In this document: positions 22,012 to 30,026 of the stretch, one piece after another
How positions within the stretch are numbered: the first letter of the stretch is position 1
How the letters are laid out: every line of letters starts with the position of its first letter
Assembly (NCBI GenBank): GCA_016212885.1
Contig: JACRDO010000054.1
Span: 1-42,591 of the forward strand
Length of the DNA: 42,591 bases
Direction of reading: 5' to 3'
DNA from: Elusimicrobiota bacterium
GTDB lineage: Bacteria; Elusimicrobiota; Elusimicrobia; UBA1565
Made by a program: the position numbers and the translations under genes
Notes under the pieces: generated by a model
Seen by the model: the letters and a program-made list of their open reading frames with translations, nothing else
What the model was told of the DNA's origin: nothing
The model's database searches: none

Positions 22012-23079
22012 ATGAATCTATTCGGAAAGCACCTCATCTGCACGCAGGAATGGAGCGTGGAGGAGCTGGAGGCCGTGCTCGGGCTGGCCGCTGAGATGAA
22101 GAAAGACCGATTCTCTCCCAAGTACACTGCTCTTCTGCAGCACAAGACCTTCTTCATGTTCTTCTACAACCCATCGGTCAGGACTCGCCAGTCCTTCGAG
22201 TGCGCGGCCACGGAGCTGGGCGGCCACGCGCAGTTCCTGGAGCCCTCCAGCATGCGCCTGAAGACCAGCAAGAGCGCCGGCGAGACCAACGAGGACGCGG
22301 CCAAGGTCATGAGCCGCTACGCCTGCGGCCTCGGGATCCGCATCCTCGAGGACAAGGTCCAGAAGTACGGCGACGGCGACAAGTTCCTGCGCGAGTACTG
22401 CCAGCACGGCGCCATCCCGGTCGTGAGCATGGCGCACGACAAGTTCCACCCCTGCCAGGGCTTGGCCGACGTGCAGGGCGCGCGCGAGCACCTGGGCGGC
22501 ATCAAGGGCAAGAAGCTCCTCATGGTCTGGGGACACGGGGCCCTGGCCCGCTCGTGGTGCAGCGTGCAGGAGAGCATCCTCATCAACTCCCGGCTCGGCA
22601 TGAACGTGACCCTGGCCTACCCGAAGGGCTACGACTTGGACCCCGAGGTCATCGCGAACGTGAAGAAGAACTGCCAGGCCGCGGGGACCAAGTTCGAGAT
22701 CACCAACGAGCCCGTCGAGTGCTACCGCGGGGCGGACATCGTCTACTCCCGCAACTGGATGAGTCCGCATGCCTACGACCCGGAGAAGGGCTTCCAAAAG
22801 CCGAAGGAGATCGAGGCCGCGCTGAAGCACACGGAGTGGATCACGGACTCGAAGAAGATGGCCATCACCCACAACGCCCTCTACACCCACCCGATGCCGG
22901 TCGACCGCGGCCACGAGGTCTCAGACGAGGTCTGCAGCGGGCCGCGCTCCATCATCTACGACGTGGCGGAGAACCGCCTGCACGCGCAGAAGGCCATCAT
23001 GGCACTGACCATGAGCAAGTTCGACTACAAGGGCAAGGCCGCGGGCAAGCCGGCCGGCAAGCAGAAAGTAGCCGCCTAG
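22012..23079 (+). CDS. carbamoyltransferase with atypical substrate motif (second copy)
   Basis: A 355-aa transcarbamylase. The carbamoyl-phosphate motif is PSVRTR (54-59; Thr replaced by Val), with HPCQ at 146-149. The HCLP motif of ornithine enzymes is replaced by THPMPVDRGHEV (292-303), closer to the HPLP of aspartate transcarbamylase. It shares a distinctive ending with the first copy (AENRLHAQKAIMALTM here, ENRIHVQKAIMALTM there), so the two are paralogues. A Lys/Ala/Gly-rich tail of about 20 aa is extra. It is followed 9 nt later by carbamate kinase, so it probably supplies carbamoyl phosphate from a ureido substrate different from that of the first copy. The substrate is not deducible by eye. 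Confidence 0.8.
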   Translation: MNLFGKHLICTQEWSVEELEAVLGLAAEMKKDRFSPKYTALLQHKTFFMFFYNPSVRTRQSFECAATELGGHAQFLEPSSMRLKTSKSAGETNEDAAKVMSRYACGLGIRILEDKVQKYGDGDKFLREYCQHGAIPVVSMAHDKFHPCQGLADVQGAREHLGGIKGKKLLMVWGHGALARSWCSVQESILINSRLGMNVTLAYPKGYDLDPEVIANVKKNCQAAGTKFEITNEPVECYRGADIVYSRNWMSPHAYDPEKGFQKPKEIEAALKHTEWITDSKKMAITHNALYTHPMPVDRGHEVSDEVCSGPRSIIYDVAENRLHAQKAIMALTMSKFDYKGKAAGKPAGKQKVAA

Positions 23080-23088
23080 GAGATAGAA

Positions 23089-24195
23089 ATGGCCAAGAAG
23101 AAAAGCCTGCGCATATTCGCCTTCGGCGGAAACGAGGTCTCCCCGGTGGGCTTAAAGGACCCCAAGACCGGCAGGGACATCATCCCGGACATCGCCCTGC
23201 AGTGGCAGAGGACGGTCGAGACCTGCAAGCTGGTGGCCGACATCATCGAAGGTCACCCGGACGACCTCTACGTCATGACGCACGGCAACGGGCCACAGGT
23301 GGGCAACATCCTCCTGCGCGCGGAATATTCCCGTTCGATCCTGCCGTCTCTGCCGCTGGACGTCTGCGGCGCCGACAGCCAGGGCGCCATGGGCTACATG
23401 CTGGGCCTGCTTTCCAGCGAGCTCAAGATGCGCGGCATCCAGAAGCAGGTCGCGGCCGTGGTGACCCAGGTGGTCGTGGACAAAGCGGATCCGGACTTCC
23501 GGAGCCCGTCGAAGTACGTGGGGCCGACCTACAGCAAGGAAGAGGCCCTGGATCGCAAGGAGAAGGACGGCTGGGCCGTGAAGCTCTACAAGAAGGACGC
23601 CTCCGGCAAGGAATTGTGGCGGCGCGTGGTCCCCTCCCCGGTCCCCACCGACATCGTGGAGATCGAGGCCGTGGAGGCCCTCATCAAGGCCGGCATCATC
23701 CCGGTGACGGTCGGCGGGGGAGGGATCCCCGTCTCCGTGGTCGCCCCCAAGGCCGATGGCTTAAACGAGGTCTACGAGTGCAACTACGGCATCAGGTTTA
23801 GGAAGGTCAAGGGCAAGCCGGAGAAGATCTACTCCGGCGTCGAGGCGGTCATCGACAAGGACCTGGCCTCGGCCTTGCTGGGCAACATGCTGCTCAAGCG
23901 GGCCAGGGCGCGCGGCGAAGACTACCAGGTGACCCTCACCATCTTCACCGGCGAGGACGGGGCCAAGCTCAACTACCAGAAGCCCGACCAGGTGGACCTG
24001 CGCAAGCTGACCCTCAAGGAAGCCGAGGAGATCTACAACCGCAAGCCTTGCCCGTTCCCGGCCGGGAGCATGGGGCCGAAGATCAAGGCCGCCATCAAGT
24101 TCATCCAGGACGGCGGGCACGCGGCGTACATCAGCAAGACCGAGCTCTTCGACAAAACCCTGGTCGGGAGCGCCGGGACCACGATCGTCCCGTAA
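23089..24195 (+). CDS. carbamate kinase
   Basis: 368 aa. It catalyses the reversible transfer between carbamoyl phosphate plus ADP and carbamate plus ATP; in catabolic clusters it makes ATP. Motifs include GGNE (13-16; usually GGNA), THGNGPQVG (64-72), GADSQGAMGYML, VPSPVP (181-186), GGGGIPV (209-215) and VIDKDLASALL (254-264). It is about 55 residues longer than ArcC. Extra sequence appears around 150-180 and 270-310, the latter a segment with GEDGAKLNYQKPDQ. It lies 9 nt after the carbamoyltransferase, its natural partner. This variant may be the one linked to purine or ureide catabolism (YqeA-like) rather than to arginine deiminase. Confidence 0.9.
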   Translation: MAKKKSLRIFAFGGNEVSPVGLKDPKTGRDIIPDIALQWQRTVETCKLVADIIEGHPDDLYVMTHGNGPQVGNILLRAEYSRSILPSLPLDVCGADSQGAMGYMLGLLSSELKMRGIQKQVAAVVTQVVVDKADPDFRSPSKYVGPTYSKEEALDRKEKDGWAVKLYKKDASGKELWRRVVPSPVPTDIVEIEAVEALIKAGIIPVTVGGGGIPVSVVAPKADGLNEVYECNYGIRFRKVKGKPEKIYSGVEAVIDKDLASALLGNMLLKRARARGEDYQVTLTIFTGEDGAKLNYQKPDQVDLRKLTLKEAEEIYNRKPCPFPAGSMGPKIKAAIKFIQDGGHAAYISKTELFDKTLVGSAGTTIVP

Positions 24196-24203
24196 CGTCC
24201 ATG

Positions 24204-24246
24204 AAGAATCTCCCCGCGTCGGGCTTTCCGGCGCGGGGGATTCTTT
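24204..24246 (+). terminator. hairpin after carbamate kinase, possible partial terminator
   Basis: AAGAATCTCCCCGCG pairs with CGCGGGGGATTCTT across a 13-nt loop, followed by TTGGG. The stem is very stable and the T-tract short, so it may terminate partly or protect the upstream mRNA. The next RBS (GGGAG) follows at once. Confidence 0.55.
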
Positions 24247-24259
24247 TGGGAGACTCCAT

Positions 24260-25525
24260 ATGAAAACCGGTCATATCCTGGGATTTAAATGCGTCCGCTG
24301 CGGTGAGGAGACCCCGAGCGCGAAGAACTACGTCTGCCCCGCGTGCTCGGGCAACTTGGACGTGGTCTACGACTACAAGGCCGTCAAGAAGGCGCTCACC
24401 CGCAAGAGCCTGGAGAGCAACCCCGACAAGAGCGTCTGGCGCTACAAAGACATCCTTCCCATCGCTCAGTACAAAGGCGTGCCGATCGTGCACATCGGCG
24501 GAACCCCGCTCTACAAGGCGGAGAGGCTCGGCTCGGACATGGGCTTGAAGAACCTCTACCTCAAAGACGACGGCAGGAACCCCAGCGCCTCCTTCAAGGA
24601 CCGCGCAGGCTCGGTGGCCGTGGCCAAGGCCCTGGAGCTCGGCGAGAAGACGATCACGGGCGCTTCCACGGGCAACGCGGCCTCCTCCATGGCCTGCCTG
24701 AGCGCGGGGCTGGACTTGAAGACCATCATCTTCGTGCCGGAGAAGGCCCCGGTGGCCAAGATCGCCCAACTCCTCGTCTTCGGGGCCGTGGTCATCGCGG
24801 TCAAGGGCACCTACGACCAGGCCTTCGACCTGTGCCTGCAGGCGAGCGCGGAGTTCGGCTGGTACAACCGCAACACGGGGCACAACCCGTTCACGCGCGA
24901 AGGCAAGAAAACATGCTCCTTCGAGCTGGTCGAGCAGCTGGGCTGGAACTGTCCGGACAAGGTGTTCGTCTCCGTGGGCGACGGCAACATCATCAGCGGG
25001 ATCTGGAAGGGATTTAAGGACTTCTACGCCTTGGGGCTCATCGACCGCCTGCCCCGGCTCGTGGGGGTCCAGGCCGCTGGTAGCGACGCGATCAAGCGCG
25101 CCTTCGAGTCGGACGGGAAGATCCGGCCGGTGAGCGGCGAGACCATCGCGGACAGCATCTCGGTCCTCCTTCCCAGGGACGGCGACGCGGCCGTGAAAGC
25201 GCTGAAGGAATCCAAGGGCTTCGCGGTCTCGGTCACGGACGACGAGATATTGGCCGCGATGCGCGACACGGCCCGGCGGGAGAGCGTATTCGGCGAGCCC
25301 GCGGGCGTGGCCTCGGTGGCGGGGCTCAGGAAGGCTGCCGCGCAGGGGATGGTCAAGAGCGGGGAGAAGGTCGTGGCCCTCATCACAGGCAACGGCCTCA
25401 AGGACGTGGCGAGCGCGATGAAGGCCGTGGGCAAGCCGCACCTCATCGAGCCGGAGGTAGGCGAGCTCAAGCGCTTAGTCGAGCGGGAGAAGATCAACTC
25501 AGGAGGAATCGCATGCCGAAGCTGA
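24260..25525 (+). CDS. threonine synthase-like PLP enzyme
   Basis: 421 aa, fold-type II. An N-terminal zinc ribbon (Cys11, Cys14, Cys26, Cys29) is typical of one threonine synthase subgroup. The PLP lysine is Lys113 in NPSASFKDRAG. The phosphate loop GASTGNAASSMA and the C-terminal GNGLKD motif fit ThrC. No homoserine kinase or other threonine genes are nearby. The gene lies between carbamate kinase and a second PLP enzyme, so a role as lyase or deaminase of a diamino or hydroxyamino acid, taking the YgeX place, is possible. The reaction is inferred from context; the fold and cofactor are secure. It overlaps the next gene by 13 nt. Confidence 0.85.
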   Translation: MKTGHILGFKCVRCGEETPSAKNYVCPACSGNLDVVYDYKAVKKALTRKSLESNPDKSVWRYKDILPIAQYKGVPIVHIGGTPLYKAERLGSDMGLKNLYLKDDGRNPSASFKDRAGSVAVAKALELGEKTITGASTGNAASSMACLSAGLDLKTIIFVPEKAPVAKIAQLLVFGAVVIAVKGTYDQAFDLCLQASAEFGWYNRNTGHNPFTREGKKTCSFELVEQLGWNCPDKVFVSVGDGNIISGIWKGFKDFYALGLIDRLPRLVGVQAAGSDAIKRAFESDGKIRPVSGETIADSISVLLPRDGDAAVKALKESKGFAVSVTDDEILAAMRDTARRESVFGEPAGVASVAGLRKAAAQGMVKSGEKVVALITGNGLKDVASAMKAVGKPHLIEPEVGELKRLVEREKINSGGIACRS

Positions 25526-26982
25526 ACGAGGCCGTCATAAAGAAGACCGTTGCCCGCTGCCGCGAGAAGGGGATCGTGATCCCGACTTTCGCCCAGCTCG
25601 CGGACCCGGCCAAGGTTCCGGACAGCGTCAAGAAGAAGCTCAAGGGCGTGGGCCTCTGGGACGTGGACCCGGCCAACCTTTTCCGCATCTCCTGGAAGAA
25701 CGACGTAAAAAGCGGCCTCTACGGCGGCGTGAACTTTTTGGAGATCCCGAGCGAGCTGACCGGGGTCGACGCGCGCATCATCGGGCTCATCGGCAAATAC
25801 TTTCCGACCGGGGCGCACAAGGTCGGCGCGGCCTTCGGCTGCCTGGTCCCGCGCCTTGTGACCGGCGAATTCGACCCGAGCTCCCAGAAGGCGGTCTGGC
25901 CCTCGACCGGCAACTTCTGCCGGGGCGGGGCCTTCGACTGCGCGGTGCTCGCCTGCACGGCCGTGGCCATCCTGCCCGAGGAGATGAGCAAGGAGCGCTT
26001 CGAGTGGCTTAAGTCCATCGGGGCCGAGGTCATCGCCACCCCGGGCTGCGAGAGCAACGTCAAGGAGATCTACGACAAGTGCTGGGACATCCGCAAGAAC
26101 CGCAAGGACTGCGTGATCTTCAACCAGTTCGAGGAGTTCGGCAACTCCCTGTGGCACTACCACGTCACGGGCCCGGCCATAGAGGAAGCGTTCTCGAAGG
26201 CGCGGGGCAGGAAGAGCCGCCTGGCGGGCTACGCCTCGGCCACGGGCTCGGCCGGCACCATCGCGGCCGGGGACCGCTTGAAGAAGAACTATCCGCTCTC
26301 CAAGGTCGCGGCCGTGGAAGCCTTGCAGTGCCCGACCCTGCTCTTAAACGGGTTCGGCGGGCACCGCATCGAGGGCATCGGCGACAAGCACGTGCCGTGG
26401 ATCCACAACGTGCGCAACACGGACATGGTCTTGGCCATAGACGACGAGAGCGTTGTGAGCATCTTGAGGCTCTTCAACGAGCCGGCCGGAAAGAAAGTCC
26501 TCAAGAGCCAGGGGCTCAAGGAAGCGTTCATCGAGTCCCTGCCGCTCATGGGCTACTCGAGCATCTGCAACATGCTCTCCTGCGTGAAGATGGCGAAGTA
26601 CTACGAGCTTGGCAAAGACGACATCCTGTTCACCATCTTCACGGACTCGGTCGAGCTCTACGGCTCGCGCCTGAAGGAGATGCACCAGGAGCACGGCGCC
26701 TACACCGAACTGCAGGCGATCGGGGACTTGGAGCGGCGCCTGCGAGGCGTGGGTATCGACCATCTGCGGGAGTTGAGCTACCAGGACCGCAAGGCCCTGC
26801 ATAATCTTAAGTACTTCACCTGGGTGGAGCAGCAGGGCAAGACGGTCGAGGAACTTAATGCCCTCTGGGACCCGGAGTTCTGGGACAGGACCTTCGAGCA
26901 GGTTACGGAGTACGACAAGATGATCGGGGAGTTCAACGAGAGGACGGGGCTGCTCAGGGAGACGGCTGGAGCGAAGAAGTGA
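25513..26982 (+). CDS. fold-type II PLP-dependent enzyme, cysteine synthase/lyase-like
   Basis: 489 aa, with AGGAGG 6 nt upstream of the ATG. The cofactor lysine is probably Lys103 in FPTGAHKVGAAFG. The phosphate-binding STGNFCRGGAF and a later GSAGTIAAGDRL follow the tryptophan synthase beta/cysteine synthase fold. It is longer than these (about 310-400 aa), with an extra C-terminal region of about 100 residues (YQDRKALHNLKYFTWVEQQG). It is not close to E. coli YgeX as I remember it. The overlap with the threonine synthase-like gene suggests the two act together, perhaps in deaminating the product left after carbamoyl removal. Substrate unknown. Confidence 0.75.
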   Translation: MPKLNEAVIKKTVARCREKGIVIPTFAQLADPAKVPDSVKKKLKGVGLWDVDPANLFRISWKNDVKSGLYGGVNFLEIPSELTGVDARIIGLIGKYFPTGAHKVGAAFGCLVPRLVTGEFDPSSQKAVWPSTGNFCRGGAFDCAVLACTAVAILPEEMSKERFEWLKSIGAEVIATPGCESNVKEIYDKCWDIRKNRKDCVIFNQFEEFGNSLWHYHVTGPAIEEAFSKARGRKSRLAGYASATGSAGTIAAGDRLKKNYPLSKVAAVEALQCPTLLLNGFGGHRIEGIGDKHVPWIHNVRNTDMVLAIDDESVVSILRLFNEPAGKKVLKSQGLKEAFIESLPLMGYSSICNMLSCVKMAKYYELGKDDILFTIFTDSVELYGSRLKEMHQEHGAYTELQAIGDLERRLRGVGIDHLRELSYQDRKALHNLKYFTWVEQQGKTVEELNALWDPEFWDRTFEQVTEYDKMIGEFNERTGLLRETAGAKK

Positions 26983-27386
26983 AAATCCATTTGGAACCGT
27001 TCGAAAAGGCGCTCGTCCAACTACGAGCCGGCCTTGCGCAAATGGGGGGGGATCTTGGCAATGACCTATTGCGCGACGGCGTAATCCAACGGTTCGAGTA
27101 CACCTTCGAACTGGCTTGGAAGATGCTCAAGCGCCGGATCGAGATCGACGTCGGAAACTCGGAGGAGGTCGACAGCTACAGCAAGAGGCAGCTCTTCCGA
27201 GTGGGCGGCGAGAGAGGCCTGATAGACGACGTGGAATCCTGGTTCGATTCCCTGGAGAAGCGCAACTTGACGTCGCATACGTACGAGGGCGCCACGGCGG
27301 CGCAGGTGGCTTCGGTGATCGAGAGGTTCTCAGGCTGCGCCGGCAGGCTCCTTGAGAAGCTGAAAGAACGGAATGCGAAGGATTGA
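26979..27386 (+). CDS. HI0074-family nucleotidyltransferase partner (HEPN-like)
   Basis: GTG start overlaps the PLP gene stop by 4 nt; 135 aa. The four-helix HI0074 type is recognisable from RFEYTFELAWKMLKR, GLIDDVESWFDSLEKRN and the Rx4H motif RNLTSH (95-100). These proteins pair with a minimal nucleotidyltransferase, here the next gene (14-nt overlap). HEPN-MNT pairs often act as toxin-antitoxin systems in which the nucleotidyltransferase modifies and silences the HEPN RNase. Its overlap with a metabolic operon is probably an insertion. Confidence 0.85.
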   Translation: MKIHLEPFEKALVQLRAGLAQMGGDLGNDLLRDGVIQRFEYTFELAWKMLKRRIEIDVGNSEEVDSYSKRQLFRVGGERGLIDDVESWFDSLEKRNLTSHTYEGATAAQVASVIERFSGCAGRLLEKLKERNAKD

Positions 27387-27690
27387 CCTTCAGCCGGAGC
27401 ATCTGGCGTTAGTGCTTGAAATTCTCAAGAAGCATGTGCCGGGCAGGAATGTCCGGGCTTTCGGCTCACGCGTCAACGGCAAGGCCAAGAAGAATTCGGA
27501 CCTGGACCTTGCCGTGATGGGGGATTCCCCTCTGCCTTCCAAGACGCTATCAGCCCTGCGGGAAGAGTTCGACGAGTCCGACCTGCCCTTTCAAGTGGAC
27601 CTCGTCGCTTGGGCTTCCATCAGCCTGTCCTTCAGGGCGGTCATCGAGAAGGACGAAGTGACGGTATGGGAAGGCGGAGAAGCGAGTTGA
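27373..27690 (+). CDS. minimal nucleotidyltransferase (MNT)
   Basis: 105 aa. The polymerase-beta-type motif FGSRVNGKAKKNSDLDLAV gives GS (31-32) and the metal pair Asp43 and Asp45, with the third Asp in FQVDLV (76). All catalytic residues are present. It is the partner of the HI0074-like protein just upstream and the likely antitoxin of the pair. It ends the tightly packed run from 22012. Confidence 0.88.
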   Translation: MRRIDLQPEHLALVLEILKKHVPGRNVRAFGSRVNGKAKKNSDLDLAVMGDSPLPSKTLSALREEFDESDLPFQVDLVAWASISLSFRAVIEKDEVTVWEGGEAS

Positions 27691-27774
27691 ACGCCCTACG
27701 GGTCTGGAAGTTCGGTTTCTTGTCAAGCACAGCTCTTAGGGATGGCAGGATTCAGCAAGCGCGCTGAACAGCCG

Positions 27775-28413
27775 ATGAAGAACCTTTTCTCCGCTCTGCT
27801 GTGCGCGTGGCTCTTGATGGGAGCCGCGCTCGCGGACGCCCAGTTGGTCCAGGGGACCCAGACCGGGAAGCTGGTCATGGGCGCCTGCTCGCCTCTGACC
27901 AGAGAAGAGGTCATCTACAAGACCGAAGGCTTGACGGGAGTCTGCGGCGGGGCGCAGTATCTTTATTATATCCTGCCGTTCCTCGCTGCTGGGGTGGACG
28001 TCAAATACATGGCTTTCAGCAAGAACTCCTACGATCTCGACGACGATGGCTGGGGTTCCGTTACGGTTGAGGATACGCCCTCCGCCGCCACCTACATGGC
28101 GGTCCTCAGGGACGACTTGCTGCCGGAGAAGAAATTCAGGCCCTACGGCCTGCTTGGGATCGGCGTCAACAACTTCTCGCGAAGGCTCGTCTGGATCGCG
28201 CCCGGCTACTACCGGGAGGAGATTTTTAGGAAGTCCACCGGCGTGGCTTTCGCGCTGGCCGCGGGCGTCGATCACGATTTTACGGAGAACGTCCTCGCGG
28301 GCTTCGAGCTGCGCTGGAACTACCTGGGCACGAGCGAGGACAAGGTCGGCGGCTTCCATTTCACCTTCATGAGCATGCTCCTCAACGTCGGCTGGAAGTT
28401 CGGGCAGAAGTAG
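27775..28413 (+). CDS. outer membrane beta-barrel protein, small
   Basis: About 212 aa from ATG 27775 (MKNLFSALLCAWLLMGAALADA, a clean signal peptide). An ATG at 27742 is an alternative, and neither has a good RBS. After cleavage the protein alternates polar and hydrophobic residues in strands (GVDVKYMAFS, RPYGLLGIGVNNFS, VAFALAAGVDHDF, VLAGFELRWNYLG) and ends FMSMLLNVGWKFG, as expected of an OmpW/OmpA-type 8-strand barrel. No specific function can be read. Its stop is 11 bp from the convergent FecR gene stop, without a terminator. Confidence 0.65.
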   Translation: MKNLFSALLCAWLLMGAALADAQLVQGTQTGKLVMGACSPLTREEVIYKTEGLTGVCGGAQYLYYILPFLAAGVDVKYMAFSKNSYDLDDDGWGSVTVEDTPSAATYMAVLRDDLLPEKKFRPYGLLGIGVNNFSRRLVWIAPGYYREEIFRKSTGVAFALAAGVDHDFTENVLAGFELRWNYLGTSEDKVGGFHFTFMSMLLNVGWKFGQK

Positions 28414-28424
28414 GCGGAAGGCGC

Positions 28425-30026
28425 CTATCTCGGGGTGAACTTGGTCGAATCGGTCTTGCCCTGCTTCGTCGCCGAGAGGATCTCCGGCGCGATGAGCACG
28501 TCGATCTTGCGGCCCTGGAAGAGCGAGGAGTTCACCACGATCTCCAGGTTGTAGTTGCCTTCCTTGGTGAACGTGTCGGAGGTGGGATTCCTGAAATCAA
28601 AAACCTCGCCATCGTTGCTCACGAGAAGTTTCTCGACGGAGACGGTGTCGCCGTTGGCGTACTTCGTGGAGGACAAGAAGTCCGCTTTGCCGGGGCCGCT
28701 GGGAAACGCGGTCCTGGTGTCCGGGTCGAAGCCCAAGCCGACCGCGTCGTCAAGGTAGCAGCCCGAGCCGCAGCCGTCGCCTCCGTTGAGGTTCGCCACG
28801 GCCGCGGCGTTGGTCGGGTCCACGCGGAGGTGCGCGTAGGTGGTCAGGACGTCGCCGGCGTTGCGCACCTGCTGCCGCCAACTCATCTGGCCCACGGTCG
28901 AAGTGCCGTAATCCTGCGTCAGCTGGAACATGACCTTCGAGCCCCCGGCGATGCCGGGCCCCATGAGGGTCTGCACGTAATCGATGGAGGCGGGGTAGTA
29001 GCGCGTGCCGATGCCCGCGCCGAAGCCCGAGAAGTTGATCGCCACGGGGTCTCCGTAGGTGATGGTCTCCCTGACCGCGTCCACGGTGTTGGTCAGATAG
29101 GCCTCGATGTACTTGATCCAGTTCGAGGGCATGGTTCTTGAGAAGTAGGAGCCCGCGATGATGGCCGCGACCTGCGTGAGATCGTCCGGGATCTTGTACT
29201 TGAACCGCTCGATGAGGTGGCCCCAGTCGAAGCGGTTGTCCCGGAAGCTCAAGAAGAGCAGCTTGAACTCGTTTGCGGCCGGGCGCAGGAGGTACTCCTC
29301 GATGCGGACCCGGTTGCCGAAGGCGTCGATGACGTCCTTGCCCAGCTGGGCTTCGTTGGCCTTGAGCTCCCGGTTGCGCATATCCTCCAGCATGGAGCGG
29401 GTCTGGTCGCGCGCCATCTCCATGGCTACCGCGATGGGGCGGGCGGCGTCGCGAGCCCGCTCGTCCTTCAGGGAAACCAGCTTCGGCTTGTCCATGCCCT
29501 CGGGCCTGACGCTCAGGGTCTCCTCGGATGTCAGCACCGCGTTGTGGCCCGCGTTATCCTGGACCTCGAGGTGGCCTTCCGCCACGCTCATCTCGCTCAG
29601 GCCTTGGCTCGAAGAGAGCTCGAACTCCGTGCCTCGGACCGACGCGACAGCGGTGGGGGTGCGCACGCGCACCCGGCTGCTGGCGAAGCCTGAGATGAAG
29701 GCGCGCAGCTTGCCCGCGGCGAGGTTGAAGAGGGACTCGCGGCGGTCGAGGGTCTCCAGCGTGAAGACGGAGCTCGGGCCGAGGGCCACCTTGGAGCCGT
29801 CCGAGAGGGTGAGCTCCGCTGCCGCGTTCGCGCGGGTGCGGACCTCATAGCCCTGGCCGAGCTCTGTCCGGCCGGCGACCGGCGCCCATTTATCGCTCGC
29901 GCTCGCGCGCATGTCCACGGAGCCCCTCGGGACCAGGATGACCGCGGAAGGCGCAGCTGCCCAAGCCGCCTGCGCGAGGAATAGGGCCGCCCAAACCGCG
30001 TGCGCAGTAACCTTCAGAGTTTCCAT
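28425..30026 (-). CDS. FecR-domain protein, exported
   Basis: Starts at ATG 30026 (GGGGA upstream), overlapping the barrel gene by 13 nt; 533 aa. A signal-like N-terminus (AVWAALFLAQAAWAAAPSA) is followed by a FecR domain (about 25-180): GYEVRTRANAAAELTLSDGS, LETLDRRESLFNLAAGKLRA, RVRTPTAVASVRGTEF. The central and C-terminal parts (about 200-533) are unknown; a CGSGC motif appears near residue 430. There is no sigma/FecI gene nearby, so this is a structural or surface FecR-domain protein rather than an iron regulator. It is the last gene of the four-gene surface operon. Confidence 0.75.
   Translation of the reverse strand: METLKVTAHAVWAALFLAQAAWAAAPSAVILVPRGSVDMRASASDKWAPVAGRTELGQGYEVRTRANAAAELTLSDGSKVALGPSSVFTLETLDRRESLFNLAAGKLRAFISGFASSRVRVRTPTAVASVRGTEFELSSSQGLSEMSVAEGHLEVQDNAGHNAVLTSEETLSVRPEGMDKPKLVSLKDERARDAARPIAVAMEMARDQTRSMLEDMRNRELKANEAQLGKDVIDAFGNRVRIEEYLLRPAANEFKLLFLSFRDNRFDWGHLIERFKYKIPDDLTQVAAIIAGSYFSRTMPSNWIKYIEAYLTNTVDAVRETITYGDPVAINFSGFGAGIGTRYYPASIDYVQTLMGPGIAGGSKVMFQLTQDYGTSTVGQMSWRQQVRNAGDVLTTYAHLRVDPTNAAAVANLNGGDGCGSGCYLDDAVGLGFDPDTRTAFPSGPGKADFLSSTKYANGDTVSVEKLLVSNDGEVFDFRNPTSDTFTKEGNYNLEIVVNSSLFQGRKIDVLIAPEILSATKQGKTDSTKFTPR

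Noticed and set aside
22200-23801. 533-codon open frame overlapping the second carbamoyltransferase and carbamate kinase
   Set aside because: Low-complexity Arg/Gly/His-rich shadow; the true frames have full motifs and RBSs.
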